From Rugamonas sp045984285 (GTDB lineage Bacteria; Pseudomonadota; Gammaproteobacteria; Burkholderiales; Burkholderiaceae_D): a stretch of 64,000 bases of DNA. The stretch covers positions 62,001 through 126,000 of the forward strand of contig NZ_JBJQIK030000006.1 of assembly GCF_045984285.3 (NCBI RefSeq). Reading direction: 5' to 3'. Under the pieces are notes generated by a model. The model was not told where the DNA came from and made no database searches. It saw only the letters and a list, made by a program, of their open reading frames with translations. The position numbers were made by a program, and so were the translations under genes. Shown here piece after piece: positions 1 through 7,577 of the stretch (position 1 is its first letter; the number at the start of each line of letters is the position of its first letter).

Positions 1-1
1 T

Positions 2-2314
2 CGCGCCGCTGCGCCGGATGTCAAATTTTCTACCAGCCAGGTTCCTGTCGCGAAGCAGAGCAAGACCGATAAGGAGCTGATGGAATCTGTGCAGAAGGCA
101 TTTGCAGGCCGCACGGCGGGCAAGGTCGATGCGGCGACAGTGAAGGCCGCACAAACGGATAGGCCGAAGGCCGCCGCGCCTGCTGCACAGGCCGCCGGTA
201 CGGCTAAGCCTGTAGCGCCTGGCGTACAGGCCACTGTTCCCGCTAAGCCTGGAGGCGCTGCGGTACAGGCCACCGTTCCGGCTAAGCCTGCAGTGCCGGC
301 TGCACACGCCGCGGTCCCGGTCAAGCCTGCAGTAGCCGGTGTCCAGCCTCCGGCACCAGTAAAGCCCGCAGCGGCTGTTGCGAAACCGGCTGCGCCGGTG
401 GACTCAAAGCCAGTTTCGGCGCCGGTTCAGGCTTCGGCTCCCGCTCCAGTGTCCGCGAAAGCTGGCAGCGCGACAAAGGCGGCTGCGCTCCCGGCAGCCC
501 CCGGCCCGAACGCGGGCGACGCTTCCGGTGCAATGGCTGCAGCCAAGCCAGCGGCCAAATCCGCAGTGTCGAACGCATCGGTTGCGTCGGCCCCGGCACC
601 GGCGCCTCGGAAACCAGTTAGCCAGAGCGCTTCCGCAGCCGTAGCGAAGGCCAGCGCCCCGGCTGCGGCCAAGCCTGCCGACGCGAGTTCTGCAGCGTCC
701 GCTGCCGGCGTTGCTAAAGCTGCCGCTGCATCAGCGGCAGCGCAGACCCAATCCAGCCCCGCTGTTGCTGCAGCAATGCCAGCAGCGAAAGTTTCTGCCC
801 CGGCGGCAGCCAAACCCGAACTCAAGCCAGTAGCGAGCGCACCAGCCGCACCGCCGCCCAATGCAACGAATGTGGCAATTGCCAGCAAACTGAAGGAGCT
901 GGAGGGCAAGCTCAAGGATTTGCAGGCTGCGCTGGCCGCGAAGCCTGCCGCCGTCGAGGCAAAGCCTGCGGCGTCCGCCGCGACGCAGCCCGCTGCCGCC
1001 ACCAAGCTCGCAGCCAATGTGGGACCTGAACCGGCGGCCGGCCCTGCCCGCCAGCCTGTCGCGCCTGCGTCGAAAGCCCCGGCGGGCACCAGCGCCGCAG
1101 TGCCGGCAGTCGGCAAGCCCGTCGAGGCGAAGGCGAGCGTTCCTGTCACCGCACATACGGCGCCAGCAGGCGCCCCTGTTGCAAAGGCGCCAGCGATGGC
1201 GGCTCAAACATCGGGCTCGCAGAAAGCAGTCGAGTCCGCAGCAATTGCACCAGCGGTGAAGACGGCAGCAGCGGCTGCCCCGGCGAGCGCCACACCACCG
1301 GCAAGTCTGGGATCCAGCGCGGCGAAGACCGCCACTGCGGCCGGCCCGGCATCCAGCGCAGCGAAGACGGTTGCAACCGCGGCCCCGGTACCCGCCGCGA
1401 AGAAGGCTGCCGCAACCAGCCCGGAATCCAGCGCAGCAAAGACGGTTGTGACGGCCCCGGCATCCGCTGAGAAAACGGCTGCTTCGGCCAGCCCGGCATC
1501 CGGCGCGGCAAAGACTGCTGCCATGGCGAACCCGGCACCCGGCGCGACGAAGGCATTGGTGGCGGTAATCCCTGCATCCACTGCCGCGAAGACTCCGGAT
1601 GCGGGGAGCCGCGAAAGCAAGACTACGACGACGGTAGCCGCAGCAGCGAAAGTGGCGCCTGCGCCGGTCAAGGCTGCGAATGCCGCGTCGGGCGCCGCGC
1701 AGTCCTCGGCGGCGGCTGTCGTGGCGGGCGAGAGCCAGGCGGCGGGTGAGCGCAAGGCTGTGACAAAGGCGGCGCCCGGGCCGCATCCGGCCTGGAACAG
1801 CGCCGTCGAATCCATGCTGGACGACGTTCGCAGCAAGCCGATCGACGCGGCAACCGCACCCCTGACCGTGAAGCCTGCCGGCCGCACTGCCTCCGGCATC
1901 ATCAAGGATGCGCGGCCACAGCGCGCAAAACCAGCGGAGGCCGCGAACGCCGAACCAGCCGCGGTAACGAAGGATTCGGCAGCCGCCACCGCGAGGGCGG
2001 TCACCAAAGCCGTGGAGGAAACCAGGCCGCCCGCAGTCCAGGCTGTGCAGGCCGAAGAACCGCCGAAGAAGCGCATGTCGCGCCCGAAGATGGTCACGAT
2101 GATTGCCGGCGGCAGCGTGGTCTTCCTGCTGACGGTCGGCTTCATCATCCACTTTATCCGCCGCTACCGCGAAAAGCTGGCTGCCGGACCGCTGAAGGTC
2201 TGGCAGAGCTGGCGCCGCAAGCCGGCGGAAGATGAGGTGCCGCATGGCGAGCGCTTCGAACCGGTGGCCGACCAGGATATGCAGGAAGCGCCAAAGCTGG
2301 CGGTGAACCAATAA
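2..2314 (+). CDS. Ala/Pro/Lys-rich protein with C-terminal membrane segment (5' end missing)
   Basis: No family is recognised. The frame is open to the left edge: codons before the first ATG at 80 read through without a stop (ending ...SKTDKEL), so the true start is upstream. About 650 residues are low-complexity Ala, Pro, Lys, Val and Ser, with degenerate repeats of the type (S/A)AAKT(A/V)xxAxPAS between roughly 1310 and 1590. One possible short coiled coil, KLKELEGKLKDLQAAL, lies near 890. A single hydrophobic segment (MVTMIAGGSVVFLLTVGFII) near 2092-2151 is followed by RRYREK and a short charged tail. A tail-anchored or single-pass protein with a long disordered arm is the simplest reading. 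The stop is followed at once by a terminator. Confidence 0.75.
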   Translation, partial: RAAAPDVKFSTSQVPVAKQSKTDKELMESVQKAFAGRTAGKVDAATVKAAQTDRPKAAAPAAQAAGTAKPVAPGVQATVPAKPGGAAVQATVPAKPAVPAAHAAVPVKPAVAGVQPPAPVKPAAAVAKPAAPVDSKPVSAPVQASAPAPVSAKAGSATKAAALPAAPGPNAGDASGAMAAAKPAAKSAVSNASVASAPAPAPRKPVSQSASAAVAKASAPAAAKPADASSAASAAGVAKAAAASAAAQTQSSPAVAAAMPAAKVSAPAAAKPELKPVASAPAAPPPNATNVAIASKLKELEGKLKDLQAALAAKPAAVEAKPAASAATQPAAATKLAANVGPEPAAGPARQPVAPASKAPAGTSAAVPAVGKPVEAKASVPVTAHTAPAGAPVAKAPAMAAQTSGSQKAVESAAIAPAVKTAAAAAPASATPPASLGSSAAKTATAAGPASSAAKTVATAAPVPAAKKAAATSPESSAAKTVVTAPASAEKTAASASPASGAAKTAAMANPAPGATKALVAVIPASTAAKTPDAGSRESKTTTTVAAAAKVAPAPVKAANAASGAAQSSAAAVVAGESQAAGERKAVTKAAPGPHPAWNSAVESMLDDVRSKPIDAATAPLTVKPAGRTASGIIKDARPQRAKPAEAANAEPAAVTKDSAAATARAVTKAVEETRPPAVQAVQAEEPPKKRMSRPKMVTMIAGGSVVFLLTVGFIIHFIRRYREKLAAGPLKVWQSWRRKPAEDEVPHGERFEPVADQDMQEAPKLAVNQ

Positions 2315-2341
2315 AAAAAGCGCCCATCGGGCGCCTTTTTG
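2315..2341. terminator. Bidirectional intrinsic terminator
   Basis: A GC-rich hairpin (GCGCCC / GGGCGC, loop ATC) is flanked by an A run on the left and a T run on the right. It sits between the convergent Ala-rich gene and the fliT-like gene and can serve both. Confidence 0.75.
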
Positions 2342-2358
2342 AGATCAGGCCGAAGAAA

Positions 2359-2613
2359 TCAGGCCATCCAGGGTTCGGTCACGTCGCGGATAGCGCGGTC
2401 GTTGGCCATAATTTGCTTCAGCAGGGCAATCTTGCGGGCGCGGGCATCGCCATCGAGGGCAGGCACGCCGCCCATCACGGCCACCGAAGCCACGGCCACA
2501 TGCTTCTCCATGCGCTCCAGGCCATTCCAGTTACCCGACTGCGCGGCGGCGACCATATTATTGGTCAAACCGGCAATATTTTCGTACATCGAGAGAACTT
2601 CGTTCGAGGTCAT
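2359..2613 (-). CDS. FliT-like flagellar chaperone/hypothetical small protein
   Basis: This is an 84-residue, mostly helical protein. It starts MTSNEVLSMYENIAGLTNNM, followed by a motif of the kind AAQSGNWNGLERME, which is the pattern seen at the N-terminus of betaproteobacterial FliT proteins (export chaperone of the filament cap protein FliD and regulator of FlhDC). The second half carries DARARKIALLKQIMANDRAIRD, similar to the FliT region that ends before the FliD-binding tail. No flagellar gene is visible on either side, so the assignment rests on sequence resemblance only. An AGGAT-type ribosome site precedes the ATG. Confidence 0.5.
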   Translation of the reverse strand: MTSNEVLSMYENIAGLTNNMVAAAQSGNWNGLERMEKHVAVASVAVMGGVPALDGDARARKIALLKQIMANDRAIRDVTEPWMA

Positions 2614-2720
2614 GGCTGATCCTGAAATCGTAAATGGAGTACCGCTTGTCTGGATTTACGTCAGGCCGAACGAGAACTTTAGGGTTTTTTCAAAATATTT
2701 TTAAAATTATTTGGGGTTGC

Positions 2721-2766
2721 AAAAACAATAAGGCCGCTGCGGCCCAGTGCAGGGCGGCAGCGGCCT
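2721..2766 (-). terminator. Intrinsic terminator of the HDOD gene
   Basis: On the minus strand a 10-bp perfect stem (AGGCCGCTGC / GCAGCGGCCT) is followed by TTATTGTTTTT. It lies directly downstream of the HDOD gene stop. Confidence 0.7.
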
Positions 2767-2782
2767 CGAGGGAGGGCAGTAA

Positions 2783-3610
2783 TTACTTGACCAGCTCTTC
2801 CAGGCCCGCGCTCAGTTCTTCCAGCGGCGGCATTTCGTCGACCAGCACACCGTCTTCCAGGCCCAGCTCTTCGGCGATCTCGGTCGGGTAGCAGGCTTCG
2901 ATTTCCTCGTCGCTCAGCTTGGCTTCGGTCACGCGGGCGCGCCATGCGGCCAGGTGCACCACGGCCGCCAGGCGGTTGAACGGCTCGTGTTCCAGCGGCT
3001 GCGGGAAGGCCTTGATGGCGTCCGAGAAGGTGGAGGGGAATTTCCAGCGCGCGGCCAGTTCGGCGCCCACGTCCGGGAAGCCGTAGCCCAGCGAGGCCAT
3101 TTCGGCGTCCAGGCGGCGCGCGTCCAGCGGACCGGCAACCTTGTCCAGCTGCATGGCCTGCTCAGGCATGGCCGAGTGGATCACCAGCTGGCCGATGGCG
3201 TGCATCATGCCGATGGTGAAGGCGAGGTCGGTATTGTCGCGGGTTTTCTTGGCAATCCATTTGGCGCCCACCGCAGTGTGCAGGCTGTAGCGCCAGAACT
3301 GTTTCAGGTCCAGGCCGGGCACGGTCTTGAAACCGCTCACCAGGCCGGAGGAAATCACCAGCGTGCGTACGGTAACGAAACCGAGCATCAGCACGGCATC
3401 TTCCACGGTGCCGATGCTGCGGGAAACGTGATAATAAGCAGAATTTGCCAGGCGCAGCAGCTTGGCGCTGAGCACCGGGTCGGTGGATACCTTCTTGGCG
3501 ATATCTTCAGTGGAGACACTGGCTTTGTCGAAGCTGCTGATCAATTCTTCAACAACCTTCGGCGCGGTAGGCAACGCAGTCGGGTTCTGGAACAGTGCCT
3601 CTAACTTCAT
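2783..3610 (-). CDS. HDOD domain-containing signalling protein
   Basis: This 275-residue protein has a HDOD (HD-related output) domain over most of its length. Recognisable blocks are LPTAPKVVEELI, the helix IAKKVSTDPVLSAKLLRLANSAYY and the GFVTVRTLVISSGL region, followed by GMMHAIGQLVI, where HD phosphodiesterases would carry metal ligands. HDOD proteins lack the full HD catalytic set and act as signalling or scaffolding modules in motility, stress and competence control; the partner here is unknown. The frame continues further upstream to 3802, but ATG at 3610 has a strong AGGAGA site 7 nt before it (TGAGGAGAACCAG), so that start is chosen. The C-terminal tail is acidic. Confidence 0.85.
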   Translation of the reverse strand: MKLEALFQNPTALPTAPKVVEELISSFDKASVSTEDIAKKVSTDPVLSAKLLRLANSAYYHVSRSIGTVEDAVLMLGFVTVRTLVISSGLVSGFKTVPGLDLKQFWRYSLHTAVGAKWIAKKTRDNTDLAFTIGMMHAIGQLVIHSAMPEQAMQLDKVAGPLDARRLDAEMASLGYGFPDVGAELAARWKFPSTFSDAIKAFPQPLEHEPFNRLAAVVHLAAWRARVTEAKLSDEEIEACYPTEIAEELGLEDGVLVDEMPPLEELSAGLEELVK

Positions 3611-3850
3611 CTGGTTCTCCTCAGGATTCATTGTTGGTATTGCTGTAGATGAACTATATAGGGATTCTCCTACGGAAAGAAGCAGTTTCTGAGGGGGCGT
3701 GGTATCCGCCGCACGCATTCCGCGAATTGTGCAGCCTGTCCCCGAATTCTGCAGTCTGTCGCATCCGGACCCCGGCCGGCACGCTTCCGGATTACATTCC
3801 ACAGTGGCTTACTTCGCCAATAATTCTCAAAAACCTATAAGGGACCATTC

Positions 3851-5905
3851 ATGCAAACACGCACCCAAACCTTGCGTTGGAACGCGCTCAAGACGGCTGT
3901 TACCCTGGCCCTGTGCGGCGCTTCCCTGGCCTTCACCCCGGCCATTGCGCAGCAGGCTGCGGCACCGGCAGCGCCAACGGCGGCAAAGGCCATGCCCGGC
4001 GATGATTTCTACGCCTACGTCAACGGCGACTGGCTGGCAAAAACCGAGATCCCGGCGGACCGCGGCAGCTGGGGCGCAGGCGCCGAGCTGGCGGAGCAGA
4101 CCAATGCGCGGATCATCAAGCTGATCGAAGAAGCGGCTTCCCAGCCGGCCGGCAGCGAAGCGCGCAAAGTGGGCGACCTGTATGCCAGCTTCATGAATGA
4201 AGCCGCCATCGAAGCGCACGGCATCGCGCCGCTGCAGGCCGAGCTCAAGAAGCTGGGCGCCATCAAGGACAAGACCGGCCTGGCGAAGGCACTGGGCGCC
4301 AGCCTGCGCGCCGACGTGGATCCGCTGAACGCCACCAACTTCTTCACCGAAAACCTGTTTGGCCTGTGGATTGCGCAAGGCCTGACCGACCCCGACAACT
4401 ACGTGCCCTACCTGCTGCAGGGCGGCCTCGGCATGCCTGACCGCGCCTACTACCTGGAAGAGGGCGAGCGCATGAGCCGCCTGCGCACGGCCTACCAGGC
4501 CCACATCGCCGCGATGCTGAAACTGGCCGGCTATACCGAGCCCGAACTGCGCGCCGCGCGCGTGTTCGAACTGGAACGCAAGATCGCGCAGGCGCACGGC
4601 AGCCGCGAGGATTCGGCCGATATCCAGAAGGCCAACAACCCGTGGAGCGACAAGGACTTCGCCGCCAAGGCGCCGGGCATGGACTGGAAGCAGTTCTTCC
4701 ACAGCGCCGGCCTGGGCAAGCAAAAGAAATTCATCGTCTACCATCCGGGCGCGATCAAGGGCGCCTCCGCGCTGGTCGCGGAAATGCCGCTGCAGACCTG
4801 GCTGGACTGGATGGCCTTCCACACCGTGAACCACTTCAGCCCGAACCTGCCGAAAGCCTTTGTGGACCAGCGCTTCGAGTTCTACAGCCGTACGCTGAAC
4901 GGCACGCCGCAACTGTCGCTGCGCTGGAAGCGCGGCCTGACCTTCGTCAACAACGCCATGCCGGAAGCGGTGGGCAAGCTGTATGTGGAGCGCTACTTCC
5001 CGGCCGAGTCCAAGGCCCGCGTGCAGAAGATGGTGGCCAATATCGTGGACGCCTTCCACAAGCGCATCGATCAGCTGGACTGGATGGCTGCGCCCACCAA
5101 GAAGGAAGCGCATGCCAAGCTGAGCACCCTGTATGTGGGCGTCGGCTATCCTGAAAAATGGACCAGCTACAAGGGCCTGGAGATCAAGGCGGACGACGCC
5201 TTCGGCAACGCGCTGCGCGCCGAGCAGTTCCACCTGAAGCAGGAACTGGCCAAGCTGGGCACCAAGGTCGATTCGAAAGAATGGTCGATGCCGCCGCAGC
5301 TGGTGAACGCGGTGAACATGCCGATGCAGAACGCGCTGAACTTCCCGGCCGCCATCCTGCAGCCGCCATACTTCGATGCGAAGGCTTCCGACGCAGTCAA
5401 TTACGGCGCGATCGGCTCCATCATCGGCCACGAAATCAGCCACAGCTTCGACGACCAGGGGGCGCAGTTCGACTCCAAAGGCCGCCTGCGCGACTGGTGG
5501 ACCAAGGCCGACGGCGAATACTTCAAGAAGGCAGCCGGCTCGCTGGTGGCGCAGTACAACGCGTATGAAGCCTTCCCCGACCTGAAGATCAACGGCCAGC
5601 TCACGCTGAGCGAAAACCTGGCCGACCTGGCCGGCCTGGCGGCGGCGCTGGATGCTTACCATGCCTCCCTGGGCGGCAAGGTGACGCCGGAAGCGGACCG
5701 CGAGTTCTTCAGCGGCTATGCGCAAAGCTGGCGCAACAAGTCGCGCGAGGCATCGCTGCGCAACCAGGTGAAGACGGACGGCCACTCGCCGGCGCAATGG
5801 CGTACCTACACGGTAAGGAATCTTGACGCGTGGTATCCAGCCTTTGACGTGAAGCCGGGCCAGAAGCTGTATCTTGCTCCTGAGCAGCGCGTTCGAGTCT
5901 GGTAA
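3851..5905 (+). CDS. M13 family zinc metallopeptidase (PepO/neprilysin-like)
   Basis: This is a 684-residue exported endopeptidase. A signal peptide spans residues 1-33 (AIA cleavage site), and the mature N-terminus carries the M13 block PGDDFYAYVNGDWL. The catalytic zinc site is H527-E-I-S-H531 followed by SFDDQG, and the third ligand motif is E588-N-L-A-D592. Both signatures are intact and the length matches the family. M13 enzymes cleave oligopeptides in the periplasm or at the cell surface. The start is supported by AAGGGA upstream. The 240 nt between this gene and the divergent HDOD gene hold both promoters. Confidence 0.93.
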   Translation: MQTRTQTLRWNALKTAVTLALCGASLAFTPAIAQQAAAPAAPTAAKAMPGDDFYAYVNGDWLAKTEIPADRGSWGAGAELAEQTNARIIKLIEEAASQPAGSEARKVGDLYASFMNEAAIEAHGIAPLQAELKKLGAIKDKTGLAKALGASLRADVDPLNATNFFTENLFGLWIAQGLTDPDNYVPYLLQGGLGMPDRAYYLEEGERMSRLRTAYQAHIAAMLKLAGYTEPELRAARVFELERKIAQAHGSREDSADIQKANNPWSDKDFAAKAPGMDWKQFFHSAGLGKQKKFIVYHPGAIKGASALVAEMPLQTWLDWMAFHTVNHFSPNLPKAFVDQRFEFYSRTLNGTPQLSLRWKRGLTFVNNAMPEAVGKLYVERYFPAESKARVQKMVANIVDAFHKRIDQLDWMAAPTKKEAHAKLSTLYVGVGYPEKWTSYKGLEIKADDAFGNALRAEQFHLKQELAKLGTKVDSKEWSMPPQLVNAVNMPMQNALNFPAAILQPPYFDAKASDAVNYGAIGSIIGHEISHSFDDQGAQFDSKGRLRDWWTKADGEYFKKAAGSLVAQYNAYEAFPDLKINGQLTLSENLADLAGLAAALDAYHASLGGKVTPEADREFFSGYAQSWRNKSREASLRNQVKTDGHSPAQWRTYTVRNLDAWYPAFDVKPGQKLYLAPEQRVRVW

Positions 5906-6048
5906 GCGCCTTTAAGCTGGCTTTAAGCGCGGCTTGTGCCTTGTGTTAATTCACTAACGGATGGCTTCCTGCTGGTGACTTAAAGTTTGTCCAAGCGCGC
6001 ACGGAAGTGCGCGTGTCTCGCACCGACAACTTTGAAAGGGAGCACATC

Positions 6049-6261
6049 ATGAACAAGGACCAAGTCAAGGGTAAAGCCAAGGAAATCGGCGGCAAGATCC
6101 AGGAGGAAGCCGGTGAACTGGTGGGCAGCTCCAAGCAGCAGGCTAAAGGCATCGCCAACCAGGTGGAAGGCAAGATGCAGAAGAAAGTGGGCGATGCCCG
6201 CGAAGCCGTGGAAGATGCGCTGGATGATGATGCCACCGTCCGCCGCGGCAACCGCCAGTAA
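6049..6261 (+). CDS. CsbD family stress-response protein
   Basis: This 70-residue, highly charged protein begins MNKDQVKGKAKEIGGKIQEE, the classical CsbD signature. The family comprises small, abundant, probably flexible proteins induced by general stress in many bacteria; the biochemical role is not known. ATG at 6049 is preceded by GAAAGGGAG. The frame extends 14 codons further upstream without a ribosome site. A strong terminator follows, so it is probably a single-gene transcript. Confidence 0.92.
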   Translation: MNKDQVKGKAKEIGGKIQEEAGELVGSSKQQAKGIANQVEGKMQKKVGDAREAVEDALDDDATVRRGNRQ

Positions 6262-6281
6262 TTTTTATTACTAGCGATTCA

Positions 6282-6320
6282 GGGCCGGCTCCTCATATGA
6301 GGGCCGGCCCTTTCAGTTTT
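6282..6320 (+). terminator. Intrinsic terminator of the csbD-like gene
   Basis: An 8-bp perfect stem (GGGCCGGC / GCCGGCCC) is followed by TTTCAGTTTT. Confidence 0.7.
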
Positions 6321-6356
6321 CGGTGCTAACATATTCCTTCCAGCAGGAGTGAATGC

Positions 6357-7532
6357 GTGATCCCGGATCTTGAAACAGACATTGCTGCCATACAGGGTAT
6401 GGCGGCCGTACCTACTATTTTGAACGCAGTATCGGAGCTGACAGGCCTTGGCTTCGTCTGCGTCGCGCGCGTGACCGATACCACATGGCACAGTTGCGCC
6501 GTGCTGGATAAACTCAACTTTGGCCTGGGCATCGGCGACAGCCTCGATGTGACCACCACCTTGTGCGAGGAAGTGCGCGACACCCGTTCGGCCATCATCA
6601 TCGATTCGGTGAAGGACCACGCGGTCTATGCCGGCCACCATACGCCGCGCATCTACGGCTTCCAGAGCTATTTCTCGATTCCCCTGTTCCGTCCCGACGG
6701 CGCGTATTTCGGCACGCTGTGCGGGCTCGATCCTGCCCCGGCGGACCTCACGCGCTCCGCGACGCGCAATACGCTGACCCTGTTTGCCGAACTGATTTCG
6801 CGCCAGCTGCAGAACGAGGAAGCATGGCACCAGACGCGCAATGCGCTGGCGAGCGAGCGCGAAACAGCGGAACTGCGCGAGCAGTTCATTGCGGTGCTGG
6901 GGCACGATGTGCGGACGCCGCTGGGTTCCATCCTGAGCGGCGTGGAGCTGCTGCGCACCATGGGCATACCGAAAGCCGGACCGGTGTTGGACCTGATGGG
7001 CCGCAGCATCAGCCGGATTTCCTCGCTGGTGGACGACCTGATGGACTTCACGCGCGGGCGCATGGGCGGCGGCATTTCACTGAACCTGCAGCAGACGGCC
7101 GATATGGACGCCGTCTTCCAGCATGTGATCGACGAGCTGCTGACGCAGCATCCGGACCAGGCCATCGTTTCGAGCATCCCCGGCGGCCTGTCGCTGGTAT
7201 GCGATCCCGCGCGCATGGCGCAGCTGCTGTCCAACCTGCTGAAAAACGCCTTGCTGCACGGTGACGGCAAGTCTCCGGTACGGGTGCATGCAGCGATTGG
7301 CGCGGACCGCTTCGAGCTGTCGGTGACCAATTCGGGCGAGCGGATTCCCGACGACGTAATGGGGCAGTTGTTCAAGCCCTTCTGGCGCGCCAAGTCTTCC
7401 CGGCCGCGCGAAGGCCTGGGTCTGGGCCTGTTCATTGCCTCACAGATCGCGGCATCGCATGGCGGCACGCTCGCCGCGCAGACCTCCGATGGCAGCACCA
7501 CCTTCACCCTGAGCATGCCCGCCTCAAAATAA
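6357..7532 (+). CDS. GAF domain sensor histidine kinase
   Basis: This 391-residue soluble kinase has no membrane segment or signal peptide. An N-terminal GAF domain (about residues 15-155; blocks GFVCVARVTDTTWHSCAVLD and FQSYFSIPLFRPDG) is followed by a HisKA domain with H183 in VLGHDVRTPLGS. The HATPase_c domain has the N box LLSNLLKNALLHG and the G boxes of the form GLGLGLFIA. It autophosphorylates on H183 and passes phosphate to an unlinked response regulator; none is adjacent. The start is GTG at 6357, set by AGGAG six bases upstream. A nearby ATG at 6353 is out of frame and stops at once. Confidence 0.9.
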   Translation: MIPDLETDIAAIQGMAAVPTILNAVSELTGLGFVCVARVTDTTWHSCAVLDKLNFGLGIGDSLDVTTTLCEEVRDTRSAIIIDSVKDHAVYAGHHTPRIYGFQSYFSIPLFRPDGAYFGTLCGLDPAPADLTRSATRNTLTLFAELISRQLQNEEAWHQTRNALASERETAELREQFIAVLGHDVRTPLGSILSGVELLRTMGIPKAGPVLDLMGRSISRISSLVDDLMDFTRGRMGGGISLNLQQTADMDAVFQHVIDELLTQHPDQAIVSSIPGGLSLVCDPARMAQLLSNLLKNALLHGDGKSPVRVHAAIGADRFELSVTNSGERIPDDVMGQLFKPFWRAKSSRPREGLGLGLFIASQIAASHGGTLAAQTSDGSTTFTLSMPASK

Positions 7533-7554
7533 AAACGCCCCTTTGCAGGGGCGT
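7531..7554 (-). terminator. Intrinsic terminator of the S9 peptidase gene (works both ways)
   Basis: A 7-bp stem (ACGCCCC / GGGGCGT) with a T run on the minus strand. It lies between convergent genes and is best placed for the minus-strand peptidase. Confidence 0.65.
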
Positions 7555-7577
7555 TCCGGGTGCTGCGGGATATGAGC

